The notes under the pieces were generated by a model. That model saw only the letters and a program-made list of their open reading frames with translations, was not told the origin of the DNA and did not search any database. Of a stretch of DNA of 64,000 bases, positions 50,318 to 61,400 are shown piece after piece. The stretch spans positions 111,773,235-111,837,234 of the forward strand of contig CM070874.1 of the NCBI GenBank assembly GCA_036365515.1, given 5' to 3'. The DNA comes from Torymus aiolomorphi. Lineage: Eukaryota > Arthropoda > Insecta > Hymenoptera > Torymidae. Made by a program: the position numbers and the translations under genes. Within the stretch, counting starts at the first letter, position 1; the number at the start of each line of letters is the position of its first letter.

Positions 50318-50487
50318 TAAGTGAGAGGCGAAGGGACTCACTTAAATCAAGCACCCTGAACAGTGAGAGGCAAGGGGACTCACTTTAATCAAGCACCCCG
50401 ATCAGTGAGAGGCGAAGGGACTCACTTAAATCAAGAACCCTGAACAGTGAGAGGCAAGGGGACTCACTTTAATCAAGCACCCCAAAG
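50318..50487. repeat. 41-bp tandem repeat in the right arm, 4 units
   Basis: The same repeat as at 47277-47522, reverse-complemented, with four units instead of six (AGTGAGAGGCGAAGGGACTC and AGTGAGAGGCAAGGGGACTC types). The two-unit difference explains nearly all of the length difference between the arms. Confidence 0.93.
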
Positions 50488-51115
50488 GTAACAATCCTTA
50501 CTACGTCCACGTCGTTGTTTCTGGGTAGCGCTAAACGTAAGGTTGACACATTTACAACAGAAGCTTTAATGATCTTGAAGTTTCCGTTAAACAAACATCA
50601 GACATGGGGTAGAGATGTGTGGGACTGGGGGATGTCTGGTGTAACAGTTTAGCATGTGAGGCTATGAAGAGCATGGGGTTCGGATGTGCAAGTTTGATAT
50701 TTGTTTACTAGGATGTGAAAGTTTTGGGTGTGTGGGTTTCCCTATTAAACCTACGATCAGTTTGAGCCACTTAAGCCTGTGACTCATGGAAAAAACGACT
50801 TAAAATGGATTTTTCGGAGTTCGACCTTCATTTGGCCTTGAAATGACCTTGAAATGACCTTGAAAAAAATGTCTCAATATGATTTTGAACGTAAAATTTC
50901 CTGCTCTTTCCGAATCCGGGGTCAAAAATAGGTGTTCCTATTAAAAAAAACCACTTGACCTTGAAATAACCTTGAAGGTCAAGTTCAAGGTCAAAGCTGT
51001 TAGGACCATCGTTTGGCCCCCTTCGTCCCCTACAACTTTTGTCTGAATCATTTTTTCCTATCTGTCTTAGGATCCGAAAAATCCGGGTGTAGCGATTAAA
51101 ATGGGTCACCGTGTA

Positions 51116-51346
51116 TATTGGACAACGTCGAAACCTATGACCTGATTTACCGCATTCGTAGCATTTAAATTTTTTCTTTTCCGGCTCTTCTTGTGTTTCC
51201 GTTTCCGCAACGTGACAGTAAACCCGTTTCCTACTGTCTATATCTAGTGCTTCTATAACGTCAGGTAAACTACTACTTCTATCCCTTGGCCTAGAATTCT
51301 CCGAAATTACCCACGAATCGGACGCTTGCTTGCTATTAGCCGACAT
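51116..51346 (-). pseudogene. gag fragment with the first CCHC zinc knuckle, cut by the transposon
   Basis: The frame begins MSANSKQASDSWVISEN at 51346 and reaches CYECGKSGHRFRRCP, a CX2CX4HX4C nucleocapsid zinc knuckle, close to the insertion point. The open frame runs on into the transposon end as a chance chimera. An in-frame stop lies about 13 codons upstream of the ATG, after an open frame (51388-51645) that may be an earlier part of gag. The length from the LTR to the knuckle is short for a gypsy gag, so part may be deleted. Gag forms the particle and the knuckles bind RNA in this family. Confidence 0.8.
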
Positions 51347-51881
51347 TTTGCAATAATCGTTCGCTCGCTCGCTCGGGTTACTTAGCTTTAATCTTCCACA
51401 GGTGGCCTTGGTGGTTTGGGCGGCTTGGTGGCTTGTGGCTGGGGCTTGTGTCTGGTGATTGATGCTGGTGTCTGGTGATTTACTGCTGGTGTCTCGTGAT
51501 TAATGCTGGCAATGCTTGCAAGCCGTCGGTGTGGAGAGGCAATGTCTCGATCGTAGATGACGCCTAGAGCGAAGCTGATATGGACTTCCTCTGTTGAACG
51601 TTCGTCGTCTGGGAGTTGGCCTTGGGGCTGCGTCGTCAGTTCCACTATCGTATCCTGAGTCGGGAGTGCCTTCTCTTGAATTACGTCAATACGTCGTTGT
51701 TCATGAAGTCTTCTTCGATTGATTTGAGGATTTCTCTCTTTGGTATAATTGCCGTGGACTCAATTCTCAATCGGATCCGGCATTCGCCCGTGTTCCAGGG
51801 GAAACCACAGCTCAAAAACCCTGGACGGAACACTATAACTTCACTTTGTTCAGTCTTTTCACTCGCGAACTCCTTTGAAGA
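51347..51881 (-). other. Retrotransposon leader and possible gag start
   Basis: Between the primer-binding site and the gag frame. On the minus strand an 85-codon frame at 51388-51645 begins MELTTQPQGQLPDDERS and ends PPVED. It is near-repetitive in TPA and PP-type segments and is not recognised; it may be the degraded N-terminal part of gag. Confidence 0.5.
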
Positions 51882-51899
51882 ATCCCACCGCTGTCACCA
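51882..51899 (-). other. Primer-binding site of the retrotransposon
   Basis: The + strand reads ATCCCACCGCTGTCACCA, which looks like the 3' end of a tRNA including CCA, with a 4-base gap to the LTR edge at 51904. In LTR elements the minus strand here is the primer-binding site. A leucine-type tRNA is my guess from memory and needs checking. Confidence 0.75.
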
Positions 51900-51903
51900 A
51901 AAA

Positions 51904-53249
51904 TGTTACGACCCAAGTCGGGGTCTTTTAGTCGAAAGGTATTTCTACAATGGTCGCCGCGTTGACCAATTAGATTGTGGAATTCATTCGTTCAATTAAG
52001 CGCTGAAGCGCAAGGAGTCGCGGGAAATTTGAAATAAAGACTTGAACTCGAGAGAATAACTTTAACTTGATTTTTATTGAATTAATTAAGAACTTTGTTA
52101 ACTTTGACAAACAATGAACTTTAGAACCGTGACTCTATACAATTCAATATCGACTGACACTATGACGTGGTCAGGGTGCGTGCACTAGTGCAATGGAACA
52201 AACTACGAAGCTTATCATGTGCTTGGTAGCGACTGCTCGAGGCCGGCGGTGAGGCCCAATTTATATTCTGGGTCGTAGGTGGAGCTTCAGGTTGGTAGTG
52301 GGAGGCAGTATAGTGTAGAGGTTGTAGGGCGCCAGGTTGCTTCAGAGATCCTCTCCCCACTCCTAGGTAGGAAGAGCGGCGATGGAGGGGCCCCAGTTCA
52401 GAAAGCAGGGTCAAGAGTGATGATCAGCGGGTGATGGACCTCCTCCTTCGGTGGCGTGAGGCGCTGCTAGTCCGTGATTGGTTGTTGACGATGGCACAGA
52501 CCGTTAGGCTGTTGGGCTCCATTGCGCAATAGTGTTTGTCCGTTGACTTGCCCTTAAGGTGACCCTTGTTGTCGATCGTCAGTTGTCCTCCTCGCTAACC
52601 GTTTTCTCGACCTTTCACCCTTGAAGGCAGGCTAAGCTGCGAGATCGTGTGTTGTTTGACCTTCCGTCCTTGAATAGAGCCTACGCTGCTATTTACGTCT
52701 TCTCGATGCTGTGGGATAGTAGGCTGTTTGACCCTTCAACCTTGGCTACAGGCTACGCTGCTGTTTGTGTTTTTCGTCCTTGGGGTCGCTTGCGCTAGGG
52801 ACCGCTTGTGTTGTTGTCTGTCGCTCGTCCTCGGGATGGCTCCTGTTGTCATTTTATCGATCGCCCTTGAGATGACTCCTGTAACAGAGCTTTTCCTACC
52901 CGACGCGAGCGAACTTCCTTAATTAATTATTGCTACGCACTCTCGTTAATTTAATTATTAGTTATTGTTATCACGTTTATTCCATTATTAATTATAAAAT
53001 TTCGATCATTGGTCTATTATTTAATCAAAATCATTTATTTCCATTCGATTTGTCTATTTATTACTTAATTATTTATTTATTTGTCGAACCGACTGTAATT
53101 ATCTATTAATTTATCGGATTATTGCTTGTTATTTCATGGGAATGTGCTTATTATTTAATCGGTTCTTTCATTTTTTTAGATTTGGGATTTTCATTGTAGA
53201 ATGACCCTAAATATAGCGTTGTTCGTCCATGAGAACGCAGTTCATAACA
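51904..53249 (-). repeat. 5' LTR of the retrotransposon, full length
   Basis: The 1346-bp LTR starts TGTTACGACC and ends GTTCATAACA on the + strand, with TG...CA ends and short terminal inversion. It is next to the primer-binding site on its inner side, and its outer 157 bp match the remnant at 41002-41158. The small + frames starting in this LTR are shadows. Confidence 0.93.
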
Positions 53250-54787
53250 GTACCTATGTAGCAGCAACGCTGCGTACATACACGGATTTGGTCAACGCGG
53301 GCGCCGAGGAATGCGGCGCGGTGAGGGCACTGCTGTTAAGCGTCACATATTATACAAAAAATACAATCACACATGAATATATTAGTTTCATAAAAATACA
53401 ATATTTAATACAGACAACAAGATAAATAAAATCTATTAAGAATTTGGTCGAAAATTTACTCCAATTAGGAAGAGAAATGAAAGCTAGATCTCTTGTCAAA
53501 AGCTACGCTTACAAAACCTATGGGTCGAATTCCATCATCCTCATCACAACAGTCTAAACCATTTTTTAGCAAACCTAAGGTAAGAACCATCACGCTTTCT
53601 AGTAAAAAAAAAGTTGGCAACAGAAGGACGGCGAAGATATCAAGATGAGAGATGAAATGGAATAATCCGCAGACAGGGCCGAGGCGAAAGATAAAACGTA
53701 CGGGCGCACGAAAGGGAATTAAGGGAACAGAGCGGGCGCATCAGCGCACGCGTGTGTATGCCCGGCACGTGATATAAAAGGTGGGCCATCGTCCACACGT
53801 CGGCATTCGTAATGCGTTTCCATATGAGAGCTATTAGCTTTTTCCTCGTACGTTGGTACTCGACGGGTGGTATGAACGTTTAATTTTTCTTATACTGGAT
53901 GGAGAGCCTTTGTTTGTACTTATCGTGCTGCACGATAGGAAATCATTGCATAATTTTTATCACTAGAAAATCGTGGTCATCGAGCGGATTAATTGGGTTA
54001 ATTGTGAAAAATACTTTTAGAAAACGAATTACAAAAATTTGATTAACGTAATAAAGTATATGTTTGTGAGTTCACAATTACTTATGTATTTATTTCTAGA
54101 GAATAAGTATTTCGTTATTTCGTTGGGATATCCTCCCACTGCAGATGAGAACTACGGTAGGTATTTAATGGTATTTTATTTAGTTGGTATTTTCTTGATT
54201 ATATACATATAATAATATTGAGTTAAGTGCAATATTAGATTTAATTTATTTTATATTTTTACCGGTAACTCAAAAATCAAAATTTTCTAGTCTTACACGA
54301 CAATGCCTCATAAATAGTATCTGAGCCATTAATACAAGATAGAACATGGTGCGATCTATACAGCTCATTTCATCAATAGTATGACACACCCAATATCAAT
54401 ATCGGTAAAGCTCACTTTATCCTGCTAGTCACCTGACTTTGACATTATTGAAATCGGCTGATATAAAAGTGAAGCATGTTTTAAAATGTTTTCCAACATG
54501 AAACCATTATTTTATTTTAACACACTGCGTTACAAAACTCTATAATACATTATAATTGAGTAAAATGCATAACATTTTATCGGCCTGTAAAACGCCATGA
54601 ATCAGTATAGCGCAGGTATCACTACCAAGTAATATCTCAAGTACGTTTTCTATAACGATATACATATAATAATATTTATAATATTCGTTTCAATTTAAAC
54701 TCTAATACACTAGTTTATAAAAGATTAAAATATGATTTACAACGTAGGCATACCTACTTTATCGATAAACATAAGCAGATATTCTAC
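53250..54787. other. Noncoding DNA, no gene recognised, with a TATA-like motif
   Basis: A CpG-rich segment at about 53690-53780 precedes a TATAAAAG at 53773-53780. If this is a promoter, initiation would be some 30 bp downstream. No ORF follows that I recognise. The rest is AT-rich. Confidence 0.45.
53773..53780 (+). promoter_or_regulatory. Possible TATA box
   Basis: TATAAAAG in a GC-rich context (GCACGTGA just upstream, GTGGGCC just downstream). No gene start follows, so support is weak. Confidence 0.25.
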
Positions 54788-55469
54788 TGTGAAGTCCGGA
54801 AATAAGTGGAAATAAATAGTAATTGGTTTTATGTATGTTTATTATATAAAATACAATAATTTATTTACCAATACAAGTTGCTGGCTTCTGGTAGATCGAT
54901 GCGTTGTAATTTTACTTACAACTCTTTTTCTATAATTGTTCTTTACGTTTAGAATTTGCACTTGCTTTTATAAATTTACTATAAATAACTTATAAGATCT
55001 GCTTACTAGACGAGTAAGGCTTACGATTACAATTTCAATAATTTATAAGATCTGCTTGCTAGATGAGTAAGGCTTACGATTTCAACTTCCTCTATGTCGT
55101 CGAGGTACACGGAGCTCGCCAGGTTTCTTGTACGCTATGACTGACGTGCGTGATGCATTTCGCAGTTTTATTATGCGGTTTAATTGGGTTATAGATGATA
55201 AATTGAGATCATCTTTATTAAGAAATTTTCGGTTGCGGCTTATACGCGTAGCATTTAAGTGGTAGCATTGCGAAATGCTGATTTGTTAAAAAATTGCACG
55301 CCACTGTCTTCTGGAGGTCGATGGCTCTCTACGTCACACGCTCTACGCGTACGATGCCTGAGCGAAATGCTGCGTTGCATTCTTGCGTTTATATGTCAGG
55401 AAATATCTGATGTGAATAAACTTTCAGAATGAAATTCTAAATCTCCATAATACGTCTCCGGACGTAACA
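54788..55469. repeat. Solo LTR, 682 bp, with 4-bp target duplication
   Basis: The segment starts TGTGAAGTCCGG and ends CCGGACGTAACA, so the ends are inverted and have TG...CA. CTAC lies immediately outside both ends (54784-54787 and 55470-55473), a 4-bp target duplication. No internal retrotransposon genes remain, which fits LTR-LTR recombination. It contains a two-copy tandem repeat of 53 bp (TATAAGATCTGCTTRCTAG) beginning at 54991 and 55044. It differs from the 51904-53249 LTR. Confidence 0.8.
54991..55086. repeat. Two-copy 53-bp tandem repeat inside the solo LTR
   Basis: TATAAGATCTGCTTACTAGA at 54991 and TATAAGATCTGCTTGCTAGA at 55044, each followed by GAGTAAGGCTTACGATT. The second copy is incomplete at the end. 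It probably duplicates a regulatory part of the LTR, which is inference. Confidence 0.85.
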
Positions 55470-58400
55470 CTACTTCTTAAAACTCAAAATTCAAGACATT
55501 GTGTTGCGCAGCAATAAAAGTCCTTCAAAATACAAAAACGAATTCATCGCAATATTCAATCACTCATCTCAATTAACAATGTGACCTAACTTTCGCGGAA
55601 TTTCACATGAAAGCTTCCAAACCACCAAAATTGTCGATCAACCTGCTCGACACACAATACCCCTACCACACTATATAACAAAAGTTAAATTATGTCATAT
55701 CCCTTCTATACCCCGAAAAAGACGCTTATACATATTATACATACACACACAACCCCACGTGATTCTTCCAATAAGCAAGAATAATACACCGCAGTCGGGT
55801 CATTATTATCGACGCGCTAAAACTCGCACCTGCCTCGCGCACGCAGAGCCCATTTCGAAAACACACACACACACACACACACATGCGGCAGCCGATAATT
55901 ATACCTGGTTTCGGCCGATAATTTCGCCGCGACAAAGAACCTCGAAAATGTCGCACCTGGCAATGCGAAATTCGTCAGTGAAACTGGTATGATAGCGCGA
56001 ACGCGCGCAAAGCTAAATGAACGCTCTGCGCGGGCGCGCGATTTCAATTAAAGTGCATCCGCGTGCAAACGGGGCGTGTTTTTGATTATACGCACACGAG
56101 CGTATGCGTGGGTGTTTAATGGGAAATTGAGAAAATCGTCGGCGCGCGTTCATCGCCGAGTGCATGAAATAGTTTTTCATTGTGCGCGGTTAATTGACGG
56201 TGACGCTGTTGATTGAATTCTTCGATTGCGCTTAGCATTATACGGCATCAGTCGGTAGGTAAATGGATGGTTAAATGTTTTTAGATGGATTTATCTCTAA
56301 TTTCAAAAGGATAGTGTGAGTGATTCATTGGAATCATTTTTGAGTTAAATGATTCAGTATAAATATTTTTTTACTTTTTCACTCAACGACCGATATCAAA
56401 ACTTTTTCAAAGCGCAGCATTCGTAATTGTTATATTTAAATTTTTTTTAAATCTTCAACCGCTAAAAAACACTTCAATCATTGAGAAGCTGCATACAATT
56501 TTTCGCGATAACGGCGAACTTCAAATATGAATAAAAAAAAGTTCTACAAAAAGATTCAAAATGGAAACTGAAATTAGGGAAAACATGCTTTCGGTTTAAA
56601 TTAAAAATTGCTATCTCTTCCAACGTTTCATATAACTTCAAAGTGAAGAATGAAAGTACGCTACAACTTCAGGTTCTAGTTTGCGTGATATTGTTTGAAT
56701 TTTTAGTTATATAACATTTAAAATTTTTAGTTCAGCATAGAATAAATGCTAGTTAATTTTATATTATGTTCTAACTTTTTAATTTATAACATGTAAAACT
56801 CTTTCTGATGGTCATTGGCGTGATGCAATTTATTTTTTTCAACTTATTTCATTTTCAATATTACTATTTCGACTTCGAAATTTGAATGAATGATTTTTAT
56901 TCCGAATAAAGATATTTTATAAAAGAATATATTTCAAAAATAATACTGGTGTCAAGCAAATCTATTAAAAAATCTTATTATGTATTTGTTTGTTTATAAA
57001 TTAAACGGGCTAGTGAAAGAGAAAATATGCACAAATATATACGCACGCTAAACGTTAATAAATGAATGTTGCACTCTACTAATAGGTGAATAGAACCTAT
57101 GGTTGGAACCAGTAACCACTAATGTTGAAGCAGAGGGTTCTATGATTACGAACTGAATTGTTTAAATTTCTTATTACAAATAAGCTACATATAGCACACT
57201 GATGATAATAACCCATACAGAATCTTAGAGAAGGGAAGAGAATCGTGTTAGTGATAAGTTGATACTTACTTTAAATATTAACATCGGTTCCACAAGGATC
57301 CGTTGTACCAAATACATCATAAATATTATTAAAATCGTAAAAAGAAATCTGACTTTCATTTGAAATACATAAAAATTCAGAACTTTTACGGTTTCGTGTA
57401 TTTTGATATTTGGTTAGGGTAAAAATTTCGTTTTTTTATTTACTTTGTAACATACAAAATAAAAATTCAACTATTATTCAAGTATAATTTTCATAAAACA
57501 GTGAAAAAATAAAAAAGAAAAAATAATTATTGGTACGGTTTTCCTATGCAATTTTTTAATTTAAGATTAGTTTACATTATTTTCTATAATAGTAGTCAAT
57601 ATAAATAAATAAACAGTAAGTAATAGACATTTTTTCGTACACAATATATAAAAAGTTTAAAAATTTCATTTTCAAACATATATTTGCATAAAATAAAAAA
57701 TATATTTGCATAAGATAAAAATATAATTTTCGCTTATCATAGAGTGATGCGGTGCTCCTAAGACAAGTATATCACGAAGCCTGAAGAGTAACTGCTCTTT
57801 TCATACGACAAAGTTTCTACTTAATGTTTATAAGTATGCAAACAACATTTTATTCAACCCACATAATTAAGAAGTATGTAAATGTTTAATGACACATTCA
57901 TAATCTGAATTGAAATCTATACAATTTAAATTCACACCTACTTCTTGAATTGAAGAAAAGAAGTAAATTAAAATTAAATAGTTGGCGTAAATACTGTAAA
58001 AAATTAAAACGAAATAAGGATACTGAAGAAGAAAATGCCAAGAACTACGTACAATTTTTTGAGATCTTTTATTCATCAGGTTTAAACATACAAAAGGTTA
58101 CGCAATGCGAAGTGTATGCAATCGAATAACGTTAAACGCACAAGTTATAATCATTCACTTTTCCTCATTACAACGAATACTACCTCGTAGTTTCTCACTC
58201 TATCTATCTCTCCGAAACACACGCAATAAGACACTCCACAGTCGCAACGAAAAGGGAAATATGTGTAACTTGTGTTTATATATTCAGATCGTATAAATAA
58301 GGCGACAATAAATCGTAAAAAATACGGCATAATCATTTATATACGCAACGAAGCACGAAACTGAACTTGTTACAGGTCCACATTTATATATATACAACTT

Positions 58401-61400
58401 TCCCCCTAATCTCTACCTCTTTCCCCACACGAGCTCTTCGATGTTTCTCGATTTTCCTCGAGGGGAGGGAGGCTCCGTTGCTATATTCTTCCTCTCACAT
58501 ACACACACACTCTCTTCCGGAGCAGCGAAGAACTCGTTACCTACGCGCGAGAAAACGCAGTTTGCACGCATGGCCGAGTCGGCGCCTCGCTAGCCCGGAG
58601 TTCGCCCGCCTTTTTTGCGCTTCGAGCTGACTGAACTTCAGGGAAGATTCGAATTGTGTATGCGAAAAGGTCTCTCTCGTCGGTGGACGGTGAAAACTTT
58701 GAAAAAGATTATCCCTCCGACACAATAAAACGTAATTGTAAATTGTTTATACATATCGCAATCAGATTGGGTAATGTTTCACTTTAATGAGTAATTGATT
58801 TTGAAATAGAAACATGACTGACTATGTATGTTTAATAAGTACGCAATGAAATAAATAGTTGTATAAAAAAATGATAAATGTAAATTCAAATATGAGATTT
58901 TTTCAAAGTATTTACAGCCGTTTTCTTAAAATCTAATTTATAAAAATCTGTTAGCGACTAGTAGAATAAGCGGTAAGAAATGAGCATCACGAAGCGTCGA
59001 CTCGAATTTTGCTGATGATTTGATCATCTACATATGAGGCAGTTACGTAAAAATTTACAATCGAATGCAAAGGGCTGGCGTGCAATTAAGAGAATTGTAA
59101 TGAAAATGATAATTGTCAATTTCCGCTCTCTTTTGCACTCTGTTTTTCCCTACTTCGCATTCTTCGCTCAAAGCTTTCATAACGCGCACACATTATATAC
59201 CTTTATATTTATAAATATACTTGATTGCAGAAATTTGTGCGACGCCCGAATGTCAGAGGAACTTAAGTAGAAAAGGAAAATATCGTCCTTTGCAGCTGTT
59301 TCTGTTTAAAAGACGATGTTTCATCTACTTTTCGGTTCCATTTGAAATTTTAATTCACAGTTTTGAATGTAATAAGCGCTCTTAAAGTTTCATTCGTTTA
59401 TATACATTTTGTTATTAACACTGTGTTTACATTTTTATAAGAAACTATGTGATTAATATAATATTGAGAAATGCAAAAATAAAAATTTCAAATAATAAAT
59501 AATGTCACGTAGACAGATTTGCAGTCTGCCGGCAAGTCAACCTACGTCGGTAACAATAGTTAATGATTGTAATAAAACAAAAATTTGATTTTTCACTTTT
59601 ATTTTATAATTTACGAGGACTTGAAAATTTTTTATTTCAAGAATAAATGGATTAAATTTACTTTTATCAAGATTTATACGAAACGTAATATAATTTTGAA
59701 TAGAAAAAATATTGAAATTATTACTTTATATTTAGAATATAAAATATTGAATAGAAATATTGTACATGCAATAATAAATAAATTTTCATTGAATTATTAA
59801 TCTGTCTAAAACTTGATTAAAAATATTTTCTCTTAAAAACGATTTCTAGGTATTCAATTAAATATTGATCGACCTCGTCAGTTCTGTCATAAAATTTCTC
59901 GAAGTTCTCATAAAACGAAATTAAAATGGGTTTAGTTTAAAATGTATTTATATCATAGAGAAAAAACGACTTTAACTTTAAGCGTGCTCGTAATCTGCCT
60001 AGCGTGTATCCTTTACGTTACGAAACACTTAATCGAAGACCTTATGTATAGAACATTATAAATCTGCAACTACGGAGGTATTATTTGCTTCATTGTACAC
60101 TGTCATATTATATTTGTACATGTCTATAGCGTATTTGTCACGCCTTCGGAGTTTTCGCCAGTATTGATTTAACTTTTTAATAAAAAAAACTTGTTTGTTT
60201 TCGGGAATAAATAACGATGATAATAAAATATTTTCTATTCGATTTCAAAACTAAATGTAATAACGTATGCTTTCAAAATAATGCAACGTAGTAGGAATTC
60301 GATTGAATATAGCTGGTTGATGTCTACCACATATCTACAAGGACAAATACAATTGGTTAACGATGAAATTTTTTTTTATTCAAATAATAAATAAATTACT
60401 GACAAATAAAAAGTAAAAACACTTGTACGCGCTTGTCAGCATGTCGTTTCAGCAGAAATTATTGACAAATATAAATTCTGACACAATTGATACACAAGCT
60501 TTCATTCATTTAAATAAAATATATTTTATATAATATAATAACGCATCGCGAACGTCATGTGTATGTGAATGTGTTTATCTCGGTACAAAAAATACTTTTA
60601 CAACATAAAATAATTGATTTTAATGTAAAATCATTTCGATCTGTATATAACATTATACATTTCGAAAATTGCAATTTTTTTCATTTTCTCTACTTCCTCT
60701 GTGGCTAGGAGAAAAAGTTGAAATTTATCTACTACAACAGTATAATATATTTACAATTCTGATGTGAAAAACGCGGATGTTTTGTGGGCCCTATTAAAAC
60801 TTCATTAACTTCGTTATTATTTCTTGCATTATGCACTTTTTTCTTTTTATTTAATACTATTATTATTAGTTTTCTTTTCTATGCTCCGGATATGTACAGA
60901 CTTTATTCCGAAACTGTAAAAAATTTGGGAGCATACAAGGTTTAGAGAAAAACAAAGAGATCAACGCTAGTCGAATTGAAAAAGATTTAAAGAGCATAAA
61001 TCTTTACAAGGCTGTGGTGAAACGATTTTGTTTGCACAATGCAGATTCTCCTTAATTATCTAAAGTGTCAAAGCGTAGATTTCTACTCCTTTATATTATA
61101 TAATAGATTTTATACGACACATAAAAACGGAGTAATTACAATTTTTATAAAAAGTACAAATAACAAAAATCATAAGCTTGAATAATTTCTGTAACTATAA
61201 ATGACAAAATATAACTGTGAACAAAGTATATACTCAAAAAAATTCATGATATTGTCGGAGTAAGAATGATGCGATAACAGTAATGTATACAAAAATTCAA
61301 ATTATTTTGAAACAATGGAGTATCGGTATGTTAAACGCACACGTAAGAGTCATTCATTACATTATACGATTAAATAAAAAATCATTCGACCACGCCTCCG

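Larger units (their letters stand above)
46643..51115. mobile_element. Palindromic mariner-type transposon with two divergent transposase genes
   Basis: The element is 4473 bp. Its ends, TACACGGTGACCCATTTTAA on the left and the reverse complement on the right, are flanked by TA. The left arm (46643-48742) and right arm (49102-51115) are nearly identical inverted repeats of 2100 and 2014 bp. A unique 359-bp spacer lies between. Each arm carries a whole transposase gene reading outward. The length difference matches two extra 41-bp repeat units in the left arm. No inner TIR was found at the arm-spacer junctions, so it behaves as one unit with giant terminal repeats rather than two neighbouring elements. 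It is inserted in retrotransposon gag. Confidence 0.93.
41002..53249 (-). mobile_element. Ty3/gypsy-type LTR retrotransposon, internally deleted and interrupted
   Basis: The minus-strand order is LTR (51904-53249), primer-binding site, gag with zinc knuckles, protease, start of reverse transcriptase, integrase, then a 3' region, a polypurine tract (41159-41175) and LTR remnant (41002-41158). Protease before reverse transcriptase before integrase is the Ty3/gypsy order. The two LTR copies, compared over 157 bp, differ at two positions by eye, so the insertion is fairly young. It cannot move by itself: most of reverse transcriptase and all of RNase H are missing, the integrase has a stop at the catalytic Glu region, and a 4473-bp DNA transposon sits in gag. 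The left LTR has lost its outer 1.2 kb, so no target duplication can be checked. Confidence 0.9.

Noticed and set aside
58555..58600. Possible tRNA-like segment (GCATGGCCGAGTCGG)
   Set aside because: Resembles a D-arm start, but no matching acceptor stem, anticodon arm or T-arm could be paired by eye.
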